Assembly (NCBI RefSeq): GCF_001584185.1
Contig: NZ_CP013234.1
Span: forward strand, 2,976,001-3,040,000
Direction of reading: 5' to 3'
Origin: Collimonas pratensis
Lineage (GTDB): Bacteria > Pseudomonadota > Gammaproteobacteria > Burkholderiales > Burkholderiaceae_D
Length of the DNA: 64,000 nucleotides
Shown here: piece by piece, positions 1 through 8,488 of the stretch
Position numbering within the stretch: position 1 is the stretch's first letter
How the letters are laid out: each line of letters starts with the position of its first letter
Notes under the pieces: model-generated
The model's database searches: none
Told to the model about the DNA's origin: nothing
Seen by the model: the letters and a program-made list of their open reading frames with translations, nothing else
Made by a program: the position numbers and the translations under genes

Positions 1-33
1 GAGTCGCTATCATGTGTCCAAGACATCTTCATG

Positions 34-795
34 TCAGACCTGCGCCATACCCCCATCGACGGCGAGATCCACACCGGTGATATATGAGCTTTCATCGGAA
101 GCAAGGAACACGACGACGGCAGCAATTTCCTCGGGCTTGCCTCTGCGGCCGAGCGGAACTTGCGAAGCGAACTGCGCTGCCGCCTGTTCTGCCTGTTCAG
201 CTGTGAGGCCCGCCTTCTCCAAAGCCTGAGTTTCGATTGGGCCAGGACTCATCGAATTAACACGAATCTTGCGATCCTTTAGCTCCATCGTCCAGCCGCG
301 CGCGAAGCTGCGCACGGCTGCCTTGCTGGCGGCGTAGGCAGTAAAGGCTGGCACACCCAGTACGTTTGCGTTTGAAGAAGTCAGGATGATCGAGCCGCCA
401 TCTTTGAAAAGGGGGAGCGCTTTTTGCACGGCAAAGAATAGTCCCTTTACGTTGACATCGAAGATCTTGTCGAAATGAGATTCGGTCGCCGTTGCAAGCG
501 GCGCGACTGTCCCTCCGCCTGCGTTCGCAAAAAGAATATCGATGTGACCATGCTTCTCTTTCACAACGGCATAGAGACGGTCGAGATCTTCCAGGTTCGA
601 GACGTCGCCCGCGACCGTCGTCACGTTTCTCCCGATGAAAGCTGCGGCTTCAGCCAGCTCTTTCTCTCTTCGCCCGGTGATCACGACATGCGCACCTTCT
701 TCGACAAAGCGCTTGGCTGTGGCCAAGCCCATGCCACTATTGCCGCCGGTGATGACCGCGATTTTTCCTGCTAATTTATTTGCACTGCTGTTCAT
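34..795 (-). CDS. SDR-family NAD(P)-dependent oxidoreductase (copy 1)
   Basis: A 253-residue classical short-chain dehydrogenase/reductase, the usual length for the family, probably cytosolic. The Rossmann glycine motif GGNSGMG lies near residues 17-23, NAG near 90, the catalytic Ser in ILTSSNANV, and the YAASK (YxxxK) pair near 155. An Arg-rich GRREKEL segment after beta-strand 2 suggests NADP(H) preference. The ATG is preceded by AAGGA about 8 bases upstream. The substrate cannot be named. It is about four-fifths identical by eye to the gene at 2892-3644, including at nucleotide level near the 3' end, so the two are a recent duplication now separated by three other genes. It lies downstream of, and in the same direction as, the F420-reductase-like gene with a 38-base gap, so they may be cotranscribed. 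Confidence 0.9.
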   Translation of the reverse strand: MNSSANKLAGKIAVITGGNSGMGLATAKRFVEEGAHVVITGRREKELAEAAAFIGRNVTTVAGDVSNLEDLDRLYAVVKEKHGHIDILFANAGGGTVAPLATATESHFDKIFDVNVKGLFFAVQKALPLFKDGGSIILTSSNANVLGVPAFTAYAASKAAVRSFARGWTMELKDRKIRVNSMSPGPIETQALEKAGLTAEQAEQAAAQFASQVPLGRRGKPEEIAAVVVFLASDESSYITGVDLAVDGGMAQV

Positions 796-833
796 TGTCT
801 TATCCTTTAAACGTTAGTCGTTTTGCGTTGGAT

Positions 834-1424
834 TCAGGAATTCATTCGTTTGACCAGATTCATGTGAAGTCCGCTTAAGGGGGCGCCGAATTCCTGGAGT
901 CTTCCAGACTCAATCAGGCCCCCAAGATCCACCGGTGCAAAGCCGGCTTCGTCGAGAACGCGCGCTAGTTTCTGCTTCGCGGCTTTATCGTCGCCCGACA
1001 TAAATAGAACCAATTTGCGGTCGTTCTCTGAGGAGTCTGGCATCCAATTCATGACGAGCGTATTGAGCGCCTTGATGACTCCAGCCCCAGGGGCATAACT
1101 TGCGATGATCTCGCTCGAAGTCTTGCCCTCGGCGTCTTCATTGGCAGGTCGATTTGTTGCGTCGACAAGAATTCGCCCACCCCAATCCGAAATCTCGGCG
1201 AGCGCCTGCTTTGCCTGCTCCCACCGGACACACAAGATCACGATATCTTGCATCGCTGCTTCCTGGACAGTGGCTGCTCTGGCATTCGAGCCGATACTAC
1301 TCACGAGTTCGTTTAACGAATCCGGCCCTCTGCTGTTGCTAAGCACAACCTCATGTCCATACCGTACAAAGTATTTAGCGTATTTTTGGGCTACGCTTCC
1401 CGCTCCGATAAATCCGATTTTCAT
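834..1424 (-). CDS. NADP-binding F420-reductase-like oxidoreductase
   Basis: A 196-residue protein starting with a Rossmann motif (MKIGFIGAGSVAQKYA), then SNSRGP after the second strand, where the Arg is placed to hold the NADP 2'-phosphate. The overall pattern (ILCVRW, LVDATNRP, VIKALNTL) fits the 'NADP oxidoreductase, coenzyme F420-dependent' family, whose members in non-methanogens usually reduce other substrates. No F420 biosynthesis gene is visible here, so use of F420 is unlikely. The substrate is unknown. An inverted repeat sits 27-49 bases upstream of the start (see 1451-1473) and resembles the one in front of the neighbouring Rrf2 gene, so the gene is probably an Rrf2 target. Confidence 0.85.
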   Translation of the reverse strand: MKIGFIGAGSVAQKYAKYFVRYGHEVVLSNSRGPDSLNELVSSIGSNARAATVQEAAMQDIVILCVRWEQAKQALAEISDWGGRILVDATNRPANEDAEGKTSSEIIASYAPGAGVIKALNTLVMNWMPDSSENDRKLVLFMSGDDKAAKQKLARVLDEAGFAPVDLGGLIESGRLQEFGAPLSGLHMNLVKRMNS

Positions 1425-1450
1425 AGAATTTACTGCCTTTCGCTTATGTT

Positions 1451-1473
1451 ATAGATACTATTAACGTATCTAT
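1451..1473. promoter_or_regulatory. Inverted-repeat operator upstream of the F420-reductase-like gene
   Basis: ATAGATAC-tattaac-GTATCTAT is a perfect 8-base inverted repeat with a 7-base spacer. It lies between the Rrf2 gene (ends at 1491) and the oxidoreductase start (1424). Its core, GATA-N9-TATC, is the same as that of the palindrome at 1917-1941, and the two spacers share TATTA and CG. The likely role is a binding site for the adjacent Rrf2 regulator; this is an inference from the shared pattern. Confidence 0.65.
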
Positions 1474-1490
1474 TTAGATCAAAAAAAACG

Positions 1491-1916
1491 CTAACGAGAT
1501 TTGCTCCTGATTTTTGAAACAACATCTGCCAGCGTGGTCTGCTTCAAATCATTTTCAACAGCTTTCTGCGTACCGACCAAAACCTCACCCATTACCGCTT
1601 TAATATTATTGCTCACTACGCACCACTCCTTTTTCTCATAGGTATGGATGGCAAAAACATCGGGAGGATTTATTGCATGCGAGATGTTTAATAGCGAAAT
1701 GTCTTTTGGATTTTTAGTCAGCGTGTAGCCCCCTGCTTTACCAACAGTGGCTTTGACCAATTTCGCTTTTGAGAGCTTCGCCAGGATTCTCTTAACAAAA
1801 ATCGGATTCGCATTCACGCTGCCGGCTAAAACTTCAGACGTGAAAGAGGTTTCATAGTGGGCGATCGCCGCCAACACATGAACCGCAATTGAAAACTGAG
1901 TATTTACCGATGCCAT
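1491..1916 (-). CDS. Rrf2-family transcriptional regulator
   Basis: A 141-residue protein beginning MASVNTQFSIAVHVLAAI, the typical start of Rrf2 winged-helix repressors, followed by the helix-turn-helix (PIFVKRILAKLSKAKLV) and the wing segment VGKAGGYTL. An upstream TTG at 1952 in frame was not chosen, because the family start and the first ATG agree at 1916. It has only one Cys (near residue 99), so it lacks the three-Cys iron-sulfur ligand set of IscR and NsrR. It is more likely a thiol or redox sensor of the HypR/YwnA sort, or a small-molecule sensor. A palindrome abuts the start codon, which suggests autorepression. Likely target: the oxidoreductase just downstream. Confidence 0.88.
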   Translation of the reverse strand: MASVNTQFSIAVHVLAAIAHYETSFTSEVLAGSVNANPIFVKRILAKLSKAKLVKATVGKAGGYTLTKNPKDISLLNISHAINPPDVFAIHTYEKKEWCVVSNNIKAVMGEVLVGTQKAVENDLKQTTLADVVSKIRSKSR

Positions 1917-1941
1917 AACGGATATTATTATCGTATCCGTT
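1917..1941. promoter_or_regulatory. Inverted-repeat operator abutting the Rrf2 start codon
   Basis: AACGGATA-N9-TATCCGTT is a perfect 8-base inverted repeat ending one base before the Rrf2 ATG. There is no Shine-Dalgarno in the 15 bases before the ATG because the palindrome occupies that space, so a regulator bound here would also cover the translation start region. It shares the GATA-N9-TATC core with the site at 1451-1473. Autoregulation is inferred. Confidence 0.65.
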
Positions 1942-2155
1942 GGATAAGTCAAGCATGGAAAAATATGAGAAGGCTATAAGCAATTGGCAGCCGCTGATAC
2001 ATGCACGCAAACCGTTTCAACGTTACAAAAAGAACTTGCAAAAGGTGTCAGGTCCATACATGCACCGGAAATTGATTATCATCTAGCCGCCCTCCCCTCG
2101 GCAAGCGCCGAGCGATAAAGTCATGATGCGAACCCAACTTTATCAAGGAAGCCTG

Positions 2156-2788
2156 TCAGGGTTTCACGAACCGATAGGCGAAGCGATCGGTCTCGCCCTT
2201 GATTGACGGATCGAACACCTTGATCAAGTGCAGATCGCCATTGTTCGCGAGCATGGTGCTCTCCGCGTCCAGTACGAAACCGGCCGCCTCCACCTCCTCG
2301 CGAACGGATGCAGGCTCAATCCGATGCAGCGACTGGGCGCCGCTCGTGCCCGCCCCGACGGCGGCGGCGTGGTCTACGATGACGTAGGACCCACCGGGCT
2401 TCAACCGCTCGTAGACGGCTCGATTGAAGTGGGCCGCCGTTGCGCCCCTGGCCTGCATCAGCTCGGTGTGGAGATCGTGGTAGAACAGGTGCAACCACAG
2501 GACGTCCGCTGGTTGCGTAGCCTTCGGCATCGCCACGAGGTCCGCGGAGACCGCTTCGACGTTCTCTCGGCCCGGCTCCTTCGCGAGCGTCCGCATGCGG
2601 CCTAGCGGATCGTTCTTGAAGTTGGCGACTTCGGCCGGCACGAAGCTGTAGACCCGTCCTCCGGGTCCCACGATGTCGGAGAAGAGACGAGTCCAGTCGC
2701 CGTCGCCTGGGTACACATCGATGACGGTAGAGCCCGCAACAACTCGTGCGAACTGGATCAACTCGGATAGTTTGGATTGTTCGTACAT
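2156..2788 (-). CDS. Class I SAM-dependent methyltransferase-like protein
   Basis: A 210-residue protein with the seven-strand methyltransferase pattern: motif I as VIDVYPGDGDWTRLF (degenerate GxGxG), an acidic strand, VSADLVAMP for the adenine-binding loop, and ERLKPGGSYVIVDH as the post-motif region. It resembles the 'predicted methyltransferase' group (COG4798-like), which is often exported; this copy has no signal peptide. The substrate is unknown. It sits alone between the Rrf2 gene and the second dehydrogenase, on the same strand. The ATG has a weak GGAGAT-like sequence upstream. Confidence 0.75.
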   Translation of the reverse strand: MYEQSKLSELIQFARVVAGSTVIDVYPGDGDWTRLFSDIVGPGGRVYSFVPAEVANFKNDPLGRMRTLAKEPGRENVEAVSADLVAMPKATQPADVLWLHLFYHDLHTELMQARGATAAHFNRAVYERLKPGGSYVIVDHAAAVGAGTSGAQSLHRIEPASVREEVEAAGFVLDAESTMLANNGDLHLIKVFDPSIKGETDRFAYRFVKP

Positions 2789-2891
2789 CGGGAATCTCCG
2801 TTACAGTTGGGTATAGGTAATAACTAAAGTGCGAGAAACGTGGTCCCACGACTGGCGGGGCTTGTCGGCCAGCCACGGGAGCGCGCCGGGG

Positions 2892-3644
2892 TCAGACCTG
2901 CGCCATGCCTCCATCGACGGCGAGATCCACACCGGTGATGTAGGAACTTTCATCGGAGGCCAGGAACGCGACTGCTGCCGCTATTTCCTCGGGCATGCCT
3001 CTGCGGCCCATTGGGATCTGCGTGGTGAACTGTGCGACTGCTTGCTCGGCCTGTTCAGCGGTAAGGCCCGTCGTCGTCGCCAAGGCCGGGGTGTCGATTG
3101 CTCCGGGACTCATACTATTTACGCGGATCTTGCGGTCTTTTAATTCCAAAGCCCAGCCGCGCGCGAAGTTGCGCACAGCCGCCTTACTCGCGGCGTAAGC
3201 AGTAAATCCTGGAAGCCCGAGGACATTTGAGACCGAGGAGTTCAGGATAATCGAACCGCCGTCTTTGAAGAGAGGAAGGGCCTTCTGCACCGTAAAGAAC
3301 GTTCCCTTCACGTTCACGTCGAAGGTCTGGTCAAAATGGGCCTCAGTAGCTACCGCGAGCGGTGCGATTGTCCCTGCGCCCGCGTTCGCGAAGAGAACGT
3401 CGATGTGACCATGTTTCTCTTTCACGACGGCATAGAGCCGGTCCAGATCTTCCAAGCGCGACACGTCGCCCACGACCGTCGTAACGTTTCCCTTGATGGA
3501 GGCGGCGGCCTCCATCAGCTCTTTCTCTCGCCGCCCAGTGATCACGACGTGCGCACCTTCTTCCACGAAGCGCTTGGCTGTGGTCAAGCCAATCCCGCTG
3601 CTTCCGCCCGTGATAACTGCAACCTTACCGTCTAATTTTTTCAC
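2892..3644 (-). CDS. SDR-family NAD(P)-dependent oxidoreductase (copy 2)
   Basis: A classical SDR of 250 residues, paralogue of the gene at 34-795: GGSSGIG cofactor motif, NAG, ILNSSVSNV catalytic Ser region, YAASK. I place the start at a GTG (VKKLDGKVAV), which has AAAGG about 10 bases upstream and aligns with copy 1. The longer frame from 3722 would add 26 non-homologous residues and run into the divergent promoter region. It is divergent from a TetR regulator at 3801 and separated from it by about 156 bases that contain palindromes, so TetR-type control is likely. The substrate is unknown. The two copies have different upstream regions and so probably respond to different signals. Confidence 0.9.
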   Translation of the reverse strand: MKKLDGKVAVITGGSSGIGLTTAKRFVEEGAHVVITGRREKELMEAAASIKGNVTTVVGDVSRLEDLDRLYAVVKEKHGHIDVLFANAGAGTIAPLAVATEAHFDQTFDVNVKGTFFTVQKALPLFKDGGSIILNSSVSNVLGLPGFTAYAASKAAVRNFARGWALELKDRKIRVNSMSPGAIDTPALATTTGLTAEQAEQAVAQFTTQIPMGRRGMPEEIAAAVAFLASDESSYITGVDLAVDGGMAQV

Positions 3645-3715
3645 AATCTTCACCTTTCGTTTGTGCTGTAAAGCAGCGCCGCTGTTCCCATTGGTACAAA
3701 GGCGCTGTATCATTC

Positions 3716-3728
3716 GGATCACAGATCC
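3716..3728. promoter_or_regulatory. Palindrome in the SDR/TetR divergent promoter
   Basis: GGATC-aca-GATCC, a short perfect inverted repeat 30 bases left of the stronger palindrome at 3757-3776 and sharing its GGATC half-site. Possibly a second operator for the TetR regulator on the dehydrogenase side of the intergenic region. Short palindromes occur by chance, so confidence is low. Confidence 0.35.
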
Positions 3729-3756
3729 AGATCCTGATTCGCAGCATCTGAACCAG

Positions 3757-3776
3757 TGATCCGATTATATGGATCA
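3757..3776. promoter_or_regulatory. Candidate TetR operator
   Basis: TGATCC-N8-GGATCA is a perfect 6-base inverted repeat 24-44 bases upstream of the TetR start. Overlapping it is a 13-base direct repeat, CAGTGATCCGATT and CAGTGAACCGATT (one mismatch). The position between divergent genes is typical for TetR autoregulation with control of the neighbouring gene. Confidence 0.6.
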
Positions 3777-3800
3777 GTGAACCGATTGTCAAGGAGCCCC

Positions 3801-4379
3801 ATGCGAGCCGACGCCAAAAAAAATTACAGCCATCTACTTGCAGTCGCGCACGACGTTGTCGCCAAGCACGGTGTCGACGCATCCATGCGAGATATCGCCC
3901 GTCGGGCTGACGTTGGATTGGCTACACTGCTGCGTCATTTCCCGACGCGAGAAGCCTTGTTTGAAGCGTTGTTGTGTACGAATCTGGACGCATTGACGCA
4001 GAAGGCAGACGAACTCGAAACGTCGAATTCACCTGGCGAAGCGCTCGTGTCCTGGTTTAGCGAATGGATGGCATTCGCCCAAAGCTATAGGGGCGTCGTC
4101 GCCCTGATGGCGGCCGCCCACACGAACCCGGACTCTGCTCTTTATGCTTCATGCGCAGCGGTGCACTCAGCGAGCGCGCGACTACTGCTCCGTGCTCAAG
4201 CCGAAGGAACGGCACGCACCGACATGAATGGGGACGACCTGTTCGGCCTGATGGCGGCGCTCGGCTGGCTCGTCGACCTACCGTCATTCGCGCCACGGAC
4301 CGATCATCTCGTTCACATTGTTACTAGCGCCATCCTGCCAAATCGGTTGAGCAGCGACGCCAAGAAGGCAACATGCTGA
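3801..4379 (+). CDS. TetR/AcrR-family transcriptional regulator
   Basis: A 192-residue TetR-family repressor. The N-terminal helix-turn-helix reads DASMRDIARRADVG followed by LLRHFPTREALFEAL, the family hallmark, and the remaining helices form the ligand pocket. The ATG at 3801 has AAGGAG five bases upstream. An in-frame GTG at 3756 lies inside the operator and was rejected. It is divergent from the second dehydrogenase, which it probably represses. The ligand is unknown, but the C-terminal type (FAQSYRGVVALMAAA) is common in regulators next to SDR genes. Confidence 0.92.
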   Translation: MRADAKKNYSHLLAVAHDVVAKHGVDASMRDIARRADVGLATLLRHFPTREALFEALLCTNLDALTQKADELETSNSPGEALVSWFSEWMAFAQSYRGVVALMAAAHTNPDSALYASCAAVHSASARLLLRAQAEGTARTDMNGDDLFGLMAALGWLVDLPSFAPRTDHLVHIVTSAILPNRLSSDAKKATC

Positions 4380-4594
4380 ATCAGCTAGGCTTCGGATGGC
4401 TATTGCCGAGACGTTGAGCGAGCGAGTGCGCCATGTAGGGCGACCGCAGTGCAGGGATCCGCGGTCTGGAGGGCAATATCTGGTGGCTGGAGACCTACCT
4501 TGGCAAGGGATAAATTTGGTTGAAATGTCAATGAACCTGCACTAAAACATGCCATGGCAGCATCGAAACCTAAACAAAACCCTGATTTTACGCA

Positions 4595-4610
4595 CTGTAT
4601 TTACATACAG
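4595..4610. promoter_or_regulatory. LexA (SOS) box upstream of dinB
   Basis: CTGTATTTACATACAG fits CTG-N10-CAG exactly and is a near-perfect palindrome, 47 bases before the dinB start. It marks dinB as a LexA-repressed SOS gene. Confidence 0.92.
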
Positions 4611-4656
4611 TAGTGTTATCCTATGGCTGTATTGAATATCTCATTTCATCTGCCCC

Positions 4657-5814
4657 ATGGAAGCACCAATTCGTCGTATCGCACATCTGGATATGGACGC
4701 TTTCTACGCGTCGGTGGAGCTGCTGCGCTACCCTGAGCTGCGTGGCCAGCCGGTCGTCATCGGCGGCGGTTCGCGCCACCGCCCCGAACCCGGCGCCGAC
4801 GGCAAGCTGCAGTTCCACAAGCTGCGCGACTATGTCGGCCGCGGTGTCGTCACCACTTCCACTTATGAGGCGCGCGCACTTGGCGTGTTCTCCGCGATGG
4901 GCATGATGAAAGCCGCCAAGCTGGCGCCGGACGCCATCCTGCTGCCTACCGATTTCGAATCCTATCGCCATTACTCGCGCCTGTTCAAAAACGCCGTGGC
5001 CGAAATCGCGCCGCTGATAGAGGACCGCGGCATCGATGAAATCTATATCGACCTCAGCGAACACGCGGAAGAGATCCGGCCGCTGGCGCAACGCATCAAG
5101 GACGCCGTGCGCACCGCCACCGGCCTGTCCTGCTCGATCGGCGTCGCTCCCAACAAGCTGCTGGCCAAGATCTGTTCGGAACTGGACAAACCGGGCGGCG
5201 TCACCCTGATCAGCACAGCAGACATCCCCACGCGCATCTGGCCGCTGGCGGCAAGAAAGGTCAACGGCATCGGCCCCAAGGCCGCGGAAAAACTCAGCGC
5301 ACTCGGACTGCACACCATCGGCGACCTGGCCGCCGCCGACCCGGCGCAGCTGCAAGACCATTTCGGCCGCACCTACAGCGAATGGCTGGTGCGCATTTCC
5401 CATGGCCAGGACGAACGGCCGGTCGTCACCAGTTCGGAAACCAAATCGATCAGCCGAGAATCGACTTTCGAGCGCGACCTGCACGCCAAGCTCGACCGCG
5501 ACACGCTCACTCCGATATTCACCGATCTCTGCGTGCGCCTTGCCGGCGATCTGCAAAGGAAGGGTTATGTCGGGCGCACCATCGGCATCAAATTGAAGTT
5601 TGCCGACTTTCGCGGCGTAACGCGCGACCTGACCTTGCCGGATGCGACCGACGACGCGGCAACCATCCGGCAGGCAGCCGGCGAATGTCTGCGCCGGGTC
5701 ACCCTGGACCGGCGCTTGCGCTTGCTGGGGGTACGGGTTACGGCGCTGTCGCGGAAAGAACTGAGCGACAGCAGTCCCATGCTGGCGCAAGGTGAATTGT
5801 TTGGCGAGGAATAA
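4657..5814 (+). CDS. dinB: DNA polymerase IV
   Basis: A Y-family translesion polymerase of 385 residues. The N-terminal HLDMDAFYASVE holds the first metal-binding Asp, and DEIYIDLSE carries the second acidic pair. The helix-hairpin-helix thumb follows (VNGIGPKAAEKLSALGL), then the little-finger domain. The protein ends in QGELFGEE, a QxxLF-type beta-clamp binding motif. Between the VIGGG strand and VVTTSTYEAR there is an insertion of roughly 20-25 residues compared with E. coli DinB; I recall this as usual in Burkholderiales. Upstream is a perfect LexA box, so it is DNA-damage induced. It stands alone, with the next gene convergent 9 bases away. Confidence 0.96.
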   Translation: MEAPIRRIAHLDMDAFYASVELLRYPELRGQPVVIGGGSRHRPEPGADGKLQFHKLRDYVGRGVVTTSTYEARALGVFSAMGMMKAAKLAPDAILLPTDFESYRHYSRLFKNAVAEIAPLIEDRGIDEIYIDLSEHAEEIRPLAQRIKDAVRTATGLSCSIGVAPNKLLAKICSELDKPGGVTLISTADIPTRIWPLAARKVNGIGPKAAEKLSALGLHTIGDLAAADPAQLQDHFGRTYSEWLVRISHGQDERPVVTSSETKSISRESTFERDLHAKLDRDTLTPIFTDLCVRLAGDLQRKGYVGRTIGIKLKFADFRGVTRDLTLPDATDDAATIRQAAGECLRRVTLDRRLRLLGVRVTALSRKELSDSSPMLAQGELFGEE

Positions 5815-5823
5815 GCCGACGGC

Positions 5824-7077
5824 TCAATCCTGTTGCGTGGTCAGCGAGGCCAGCATGTCGTCAATCACCGGCCGCCAATCGCCGAGCGCTGCTTGACGGT
5901 ACAGGCGCATGGACGCATACCACGGCGTATAGCGCTGACCGACATACCAGCGGTGATCGCAAGCCTGCGCCAGCATCACCCACACCGGTATATTGCAGGC
6001 GCCTGCCAGATGTGCAGGCGCCGAATCCATCGTAATCAGCAGGTCCAGTTGCTTGAGGACGTGGGCGGTATCTTCAAACGACTGCAAATAGGCGCCCAGG
6101 TTGGTCACGCCGTGCCGCTCCAGCAAACCTCTTTCTTCCTCGCTCAGAGTGCCAACCTGGAGTGAAAAGAATTCGGCTGTCTCATGTTCTAGCAAAGGCA
6201 CGAGGGTACTAAGTTCGGTAGACCTGAACGGTTCATGCCGAGCGCCGGACTCGCTGCGCCAGGTCAGGCCGATGCGCCGGCGGCCATCGCCGCGCCCGCC
6301 GGCCAGTTTCTGTTGCAGAATTTCCGGCAGACGATACTCGTCCGACAGCGTCAGATAATCCTCTTGCGCGCTGGGGAAATACGGCGACTCCTGGTAAATC
6401 GCGTGCAATGAAAACGGCCACGTGATGTAATCGAAATCGACCTGCAGGTTGTCTACCAGCGTTATCGGCAGCGAACTGTTGTTGAGCAGCCCGTGCAGAT
6501 AGTGCGGCGCCTGGCAGTAGATCGCGGCCGCTCCGTCCCGTTGCAAGCTTTCCGCGTGGCGCAGGAACTGCAGCAAGTCGCCGGCGCCGCCTTCAAGCGC
6601 AATCATGATCCGCTTCCCGGCCACCGGCTGGCCCTCCAGGACTCTATCCTTGTACGGCAGGAACCAAGCATTGTCTCCATTCGGAGACGACAGCCTGCTC
6701 CAGACTTCGCACCATTCGGCCGAGCGCAGCTTCCTGAACAAGGGATGGGCATCCTGGTAATTGCCCAGGCAATAGCGCGTCAACATCACTTCCGACGCGT
6801 TCAGGTAGTATTCATGCGGATAGGCCGGCCACTGCGGCAGCGCTTCCTCCAGCAATGGCGACGCCTGGCTGAACATGCCCAGGTAGTTCATGTCGATGCC
6901 AAGCTGGGTGCGCTGCAACAGCGTATCGGCCTTATCCGACCATTTGAGGGCAAGCTCGATAGCATCCTCGACCTTGCGGCAGCCACGCAGCTTGCGCATC
7001 AGGTTGAGCGCGTTTTCCAGGCTGGCCTGGCTCTGGTAGGTGCGGTAGGCCGCAACGAGATCTGTGAGATTGTTCAT
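5824..7077 (-). CDS. GT9-like tetratricopeptide-type protein (family copy 1)
   Basis: A 417-residue protein. The N-terminal half is helical with repeat-like segments (EDAIELALKWSDKAD; ASPLLEEALPQWP) that look like degenerate TPR units. A Rossmann-like region begins at GKRIMIALEGGAGDLLQF, and the C-terminal part resembles heptosyltransferase (GT9) domains: RIGLTWRSES, then DLLITMDSAPAHLAGA, then RWYVGQRYTPWYASMRLYRQ. Such proteins are annotated as TPR or GT9-family proteins, and the acceptor and sugar are unknown. It is clearly paralogous to 7238-8488 (same length and motifs, same direction, 160-base gap) and related to 8840-10129 and 10138-11757. No lipopolysaccharide or capsule gene is adjacent. 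Confidence 0.75.
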   Translation of the reverse strand: MNNLTDLVAAYRTYQSQASLENALNLMRKLRGCRKVEDAIELALKWSDKADTLLQRTQLGIDMNYLGMFSQASPLLEEALPQWPAYPHEYYLNASEVMLTRYCLGNYQDAHPLFRKLRSAEWCEVWSRLSSPNGDNAWFLPYKDRVLEGQPVAGKRIMIALEGGAGDLLQFLRHAESLQRDGAAAIYCQAPHYLHGLLNNSSLPITLVDNLQVDFDYITWPFSLHAIYQESPYFPSAQEDYLTLSDEYRLPEILQQKLAGGRGDGRRRIGLTWRSESGARHEPFRSTELSTLVPLLEHETAEFFSLQVGTLSEEERGLLERHGVTNLGAYLQSFEDTAHVLKQLDLLITMDSAPAHLAGACNIPVWVMLAQACDHRWYVGQRYTPWYASMRLYRQAALGDWRPVIDDMLASLTTQQD

Positions 7078-7237
7078 GGTTATCTAAGTTCGCAGCGGGA
7101 AATATGCGCCAGCCGCCGATCTGTTGCCGTCCATCGAATCTGCCCATCCAGGCAGGTCATGAGATCATCATCGACAGCGTTATGTAAACGGCCGCCGATT
7201 CGGCGGTAAGCTCCCCTGCATTTACAATGCAAACAGC

Positions 7238-8488
7238 TCATGACGATAAATCCGCGCTGATGGCCGCAACCACGCCCCCCCAGTCGCCGAGCGCGGCCTG
7301 CCGGTACAAGCGCATCGAGGAATACCAGGGGGTAAAACGCTGGCAGTCATACCAGCGATAGTCGCAGGATTGTGCCAGCATCAGCCACACCGGCCGCTGG
7401 CGGGCGCCCGCCAGGTGCGCAGGCGCCGAATCAATCGTCAGCAGCAAATCAAGCTGTTCCAGTACATGGGCGCTGTCTTCGAATGAGCGCAGCTGCGGCG
7501 CCAGGTCAACGACCTGATACTGCTCCAGCAAATGTTTCTCCGTGTCGCTCAACGTTCCCACCTGCAGCGAAAAGAAATCAGCATCGACGCTTGCCAGTAG
7601 CGGCGCCAGCGCATGCAGATCGATCGAGCGGAAGGGTTCGTGCCGCACCCGGGTTTCGCTGCGCCAGACTAGTCCGATGCGGCGCCGACCGCCGCCACGT
7701 CCTGTGAGTTTTTCCTGGATGCCGGCGGGCAGGACATAGTCGGCCGCCAATCCAAGATAGGCCTCGGCTGCGGGAGGAAAATAAGGGTTTTTCTGATAGC
7801 GGGTAAACAGTGCGAAAACCCCGGTAATGATGTCGCACTTGTCCATGCCGACGAAGTTGTGGTCGACAATTACGATTGGCAGGCGGCTATTGGCGATCAA
7901 GCTTTGCATCGCAGCCGGTACCTGGCAATAAATCTGCGCTGCGCCTTCTTGCTGCAAATTTTTCACGTAGCGGAAAAAATGTAGCAGATCGCCGACACCG
8001 CCTTCGCTGGTGATCAGGATGATTTTCCCGGCCACCGGCTGGTCGTACAGCACCTTGTCCCTGTAGGGCAGGAACCAGCTGTTGTCGCGATTGTTCGAAG
8101 CCAGCCGACTCCACACTTCACTCCACCTGCTGCTGTGCAGCGGACGTTGCAGTTGCTGCGCCTCGTGAAATTTGCCCAGGCAGTACTTTACGATCGCCAA
8201 TTCCAGCCTGACCTGGTAGTAGGTATCATCGTCCGATTCCACTTGCGGCAACACTTCCTGCAATATGGCTTCAGCCGGCGCCAGCATGCCCAGGCAACTC
8301 ATATAATAAGCCAGCTGCGCGCGCGCTATCGGCTCTTTCGCCCGGCCCGACCATTTCAACGCCAGAGCGATGGCGTCCTCGGCTTTGCCGGCCAGATGTA
8401 GTTGACGAATAAGATCCAGCGCGGTCCGGATATGGGTCTCTTGCTGATAGAGAGTATAGGCGGTGATCAGGTCGTTAAAAGATGACAT
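7238..8488 (-). CDS. GT9-like tetratricopeptide-type protein (family copy 2)
   Basis: A 416-residue paralogue of the gene at 5824-7077. It starts with the shared pattern of an aromatic-rich helix (DLITAYTLYQQE), then EDAIALALKWSGRAKEP, the glycine-rich strand ILITSEGGVGDLLHF, RRRIGLVWRSETRVRHEPF, and DSAPAHLAGARQRPVW near the C-terminus. The GDLLHF segment matches the nucleotide-sugar side of GT-B folds by position, and the DSAPAHLAGA motif matches the GT9 donor-site region. The protein has no signal peptide or membrane segment, so it is probably cytosolic. The function is unknown; a glycosyltransferase acting on a surface glycan or protein is the best guess. Confidence 0.75.
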   Translation of the reverse strand: MSSFNDLITAYTLYQQETHIRTALDLIRQLHLAGKAEDAIALALKWSGRAKEPIARAQLAYYMSCLGMLAPAEAILQEVLPQVESDDDTYYQVRLELAIVKYCLGKFHEAQQLQRPLHSSRWSEVWSRLASNNRDNSWFLPYRDKVLYDQPVAGKIILITSEGGVGDLLHFFRYVKNLQQEGAAQIYCQVPAAMQSLIANSRLPIVIVDHNFVGMDKCDIITGVFALFTRYQKNPYFPPAAEAYLGLAADYVLPAGIQEKLTGRGGGRRRIGLVWRSETRVRHEPFRSIDLHALAPLLASVDADFFSLQVGTLSDTEKHLLEQYQVVDLAPQLRSFEDSAHVLEQLDLLLTIDSAPAHLAGARQRPVWLMLAQSCDYRWYDCQRFTPWYSSMRLYRQAALGDWGGVVAAISADLSS

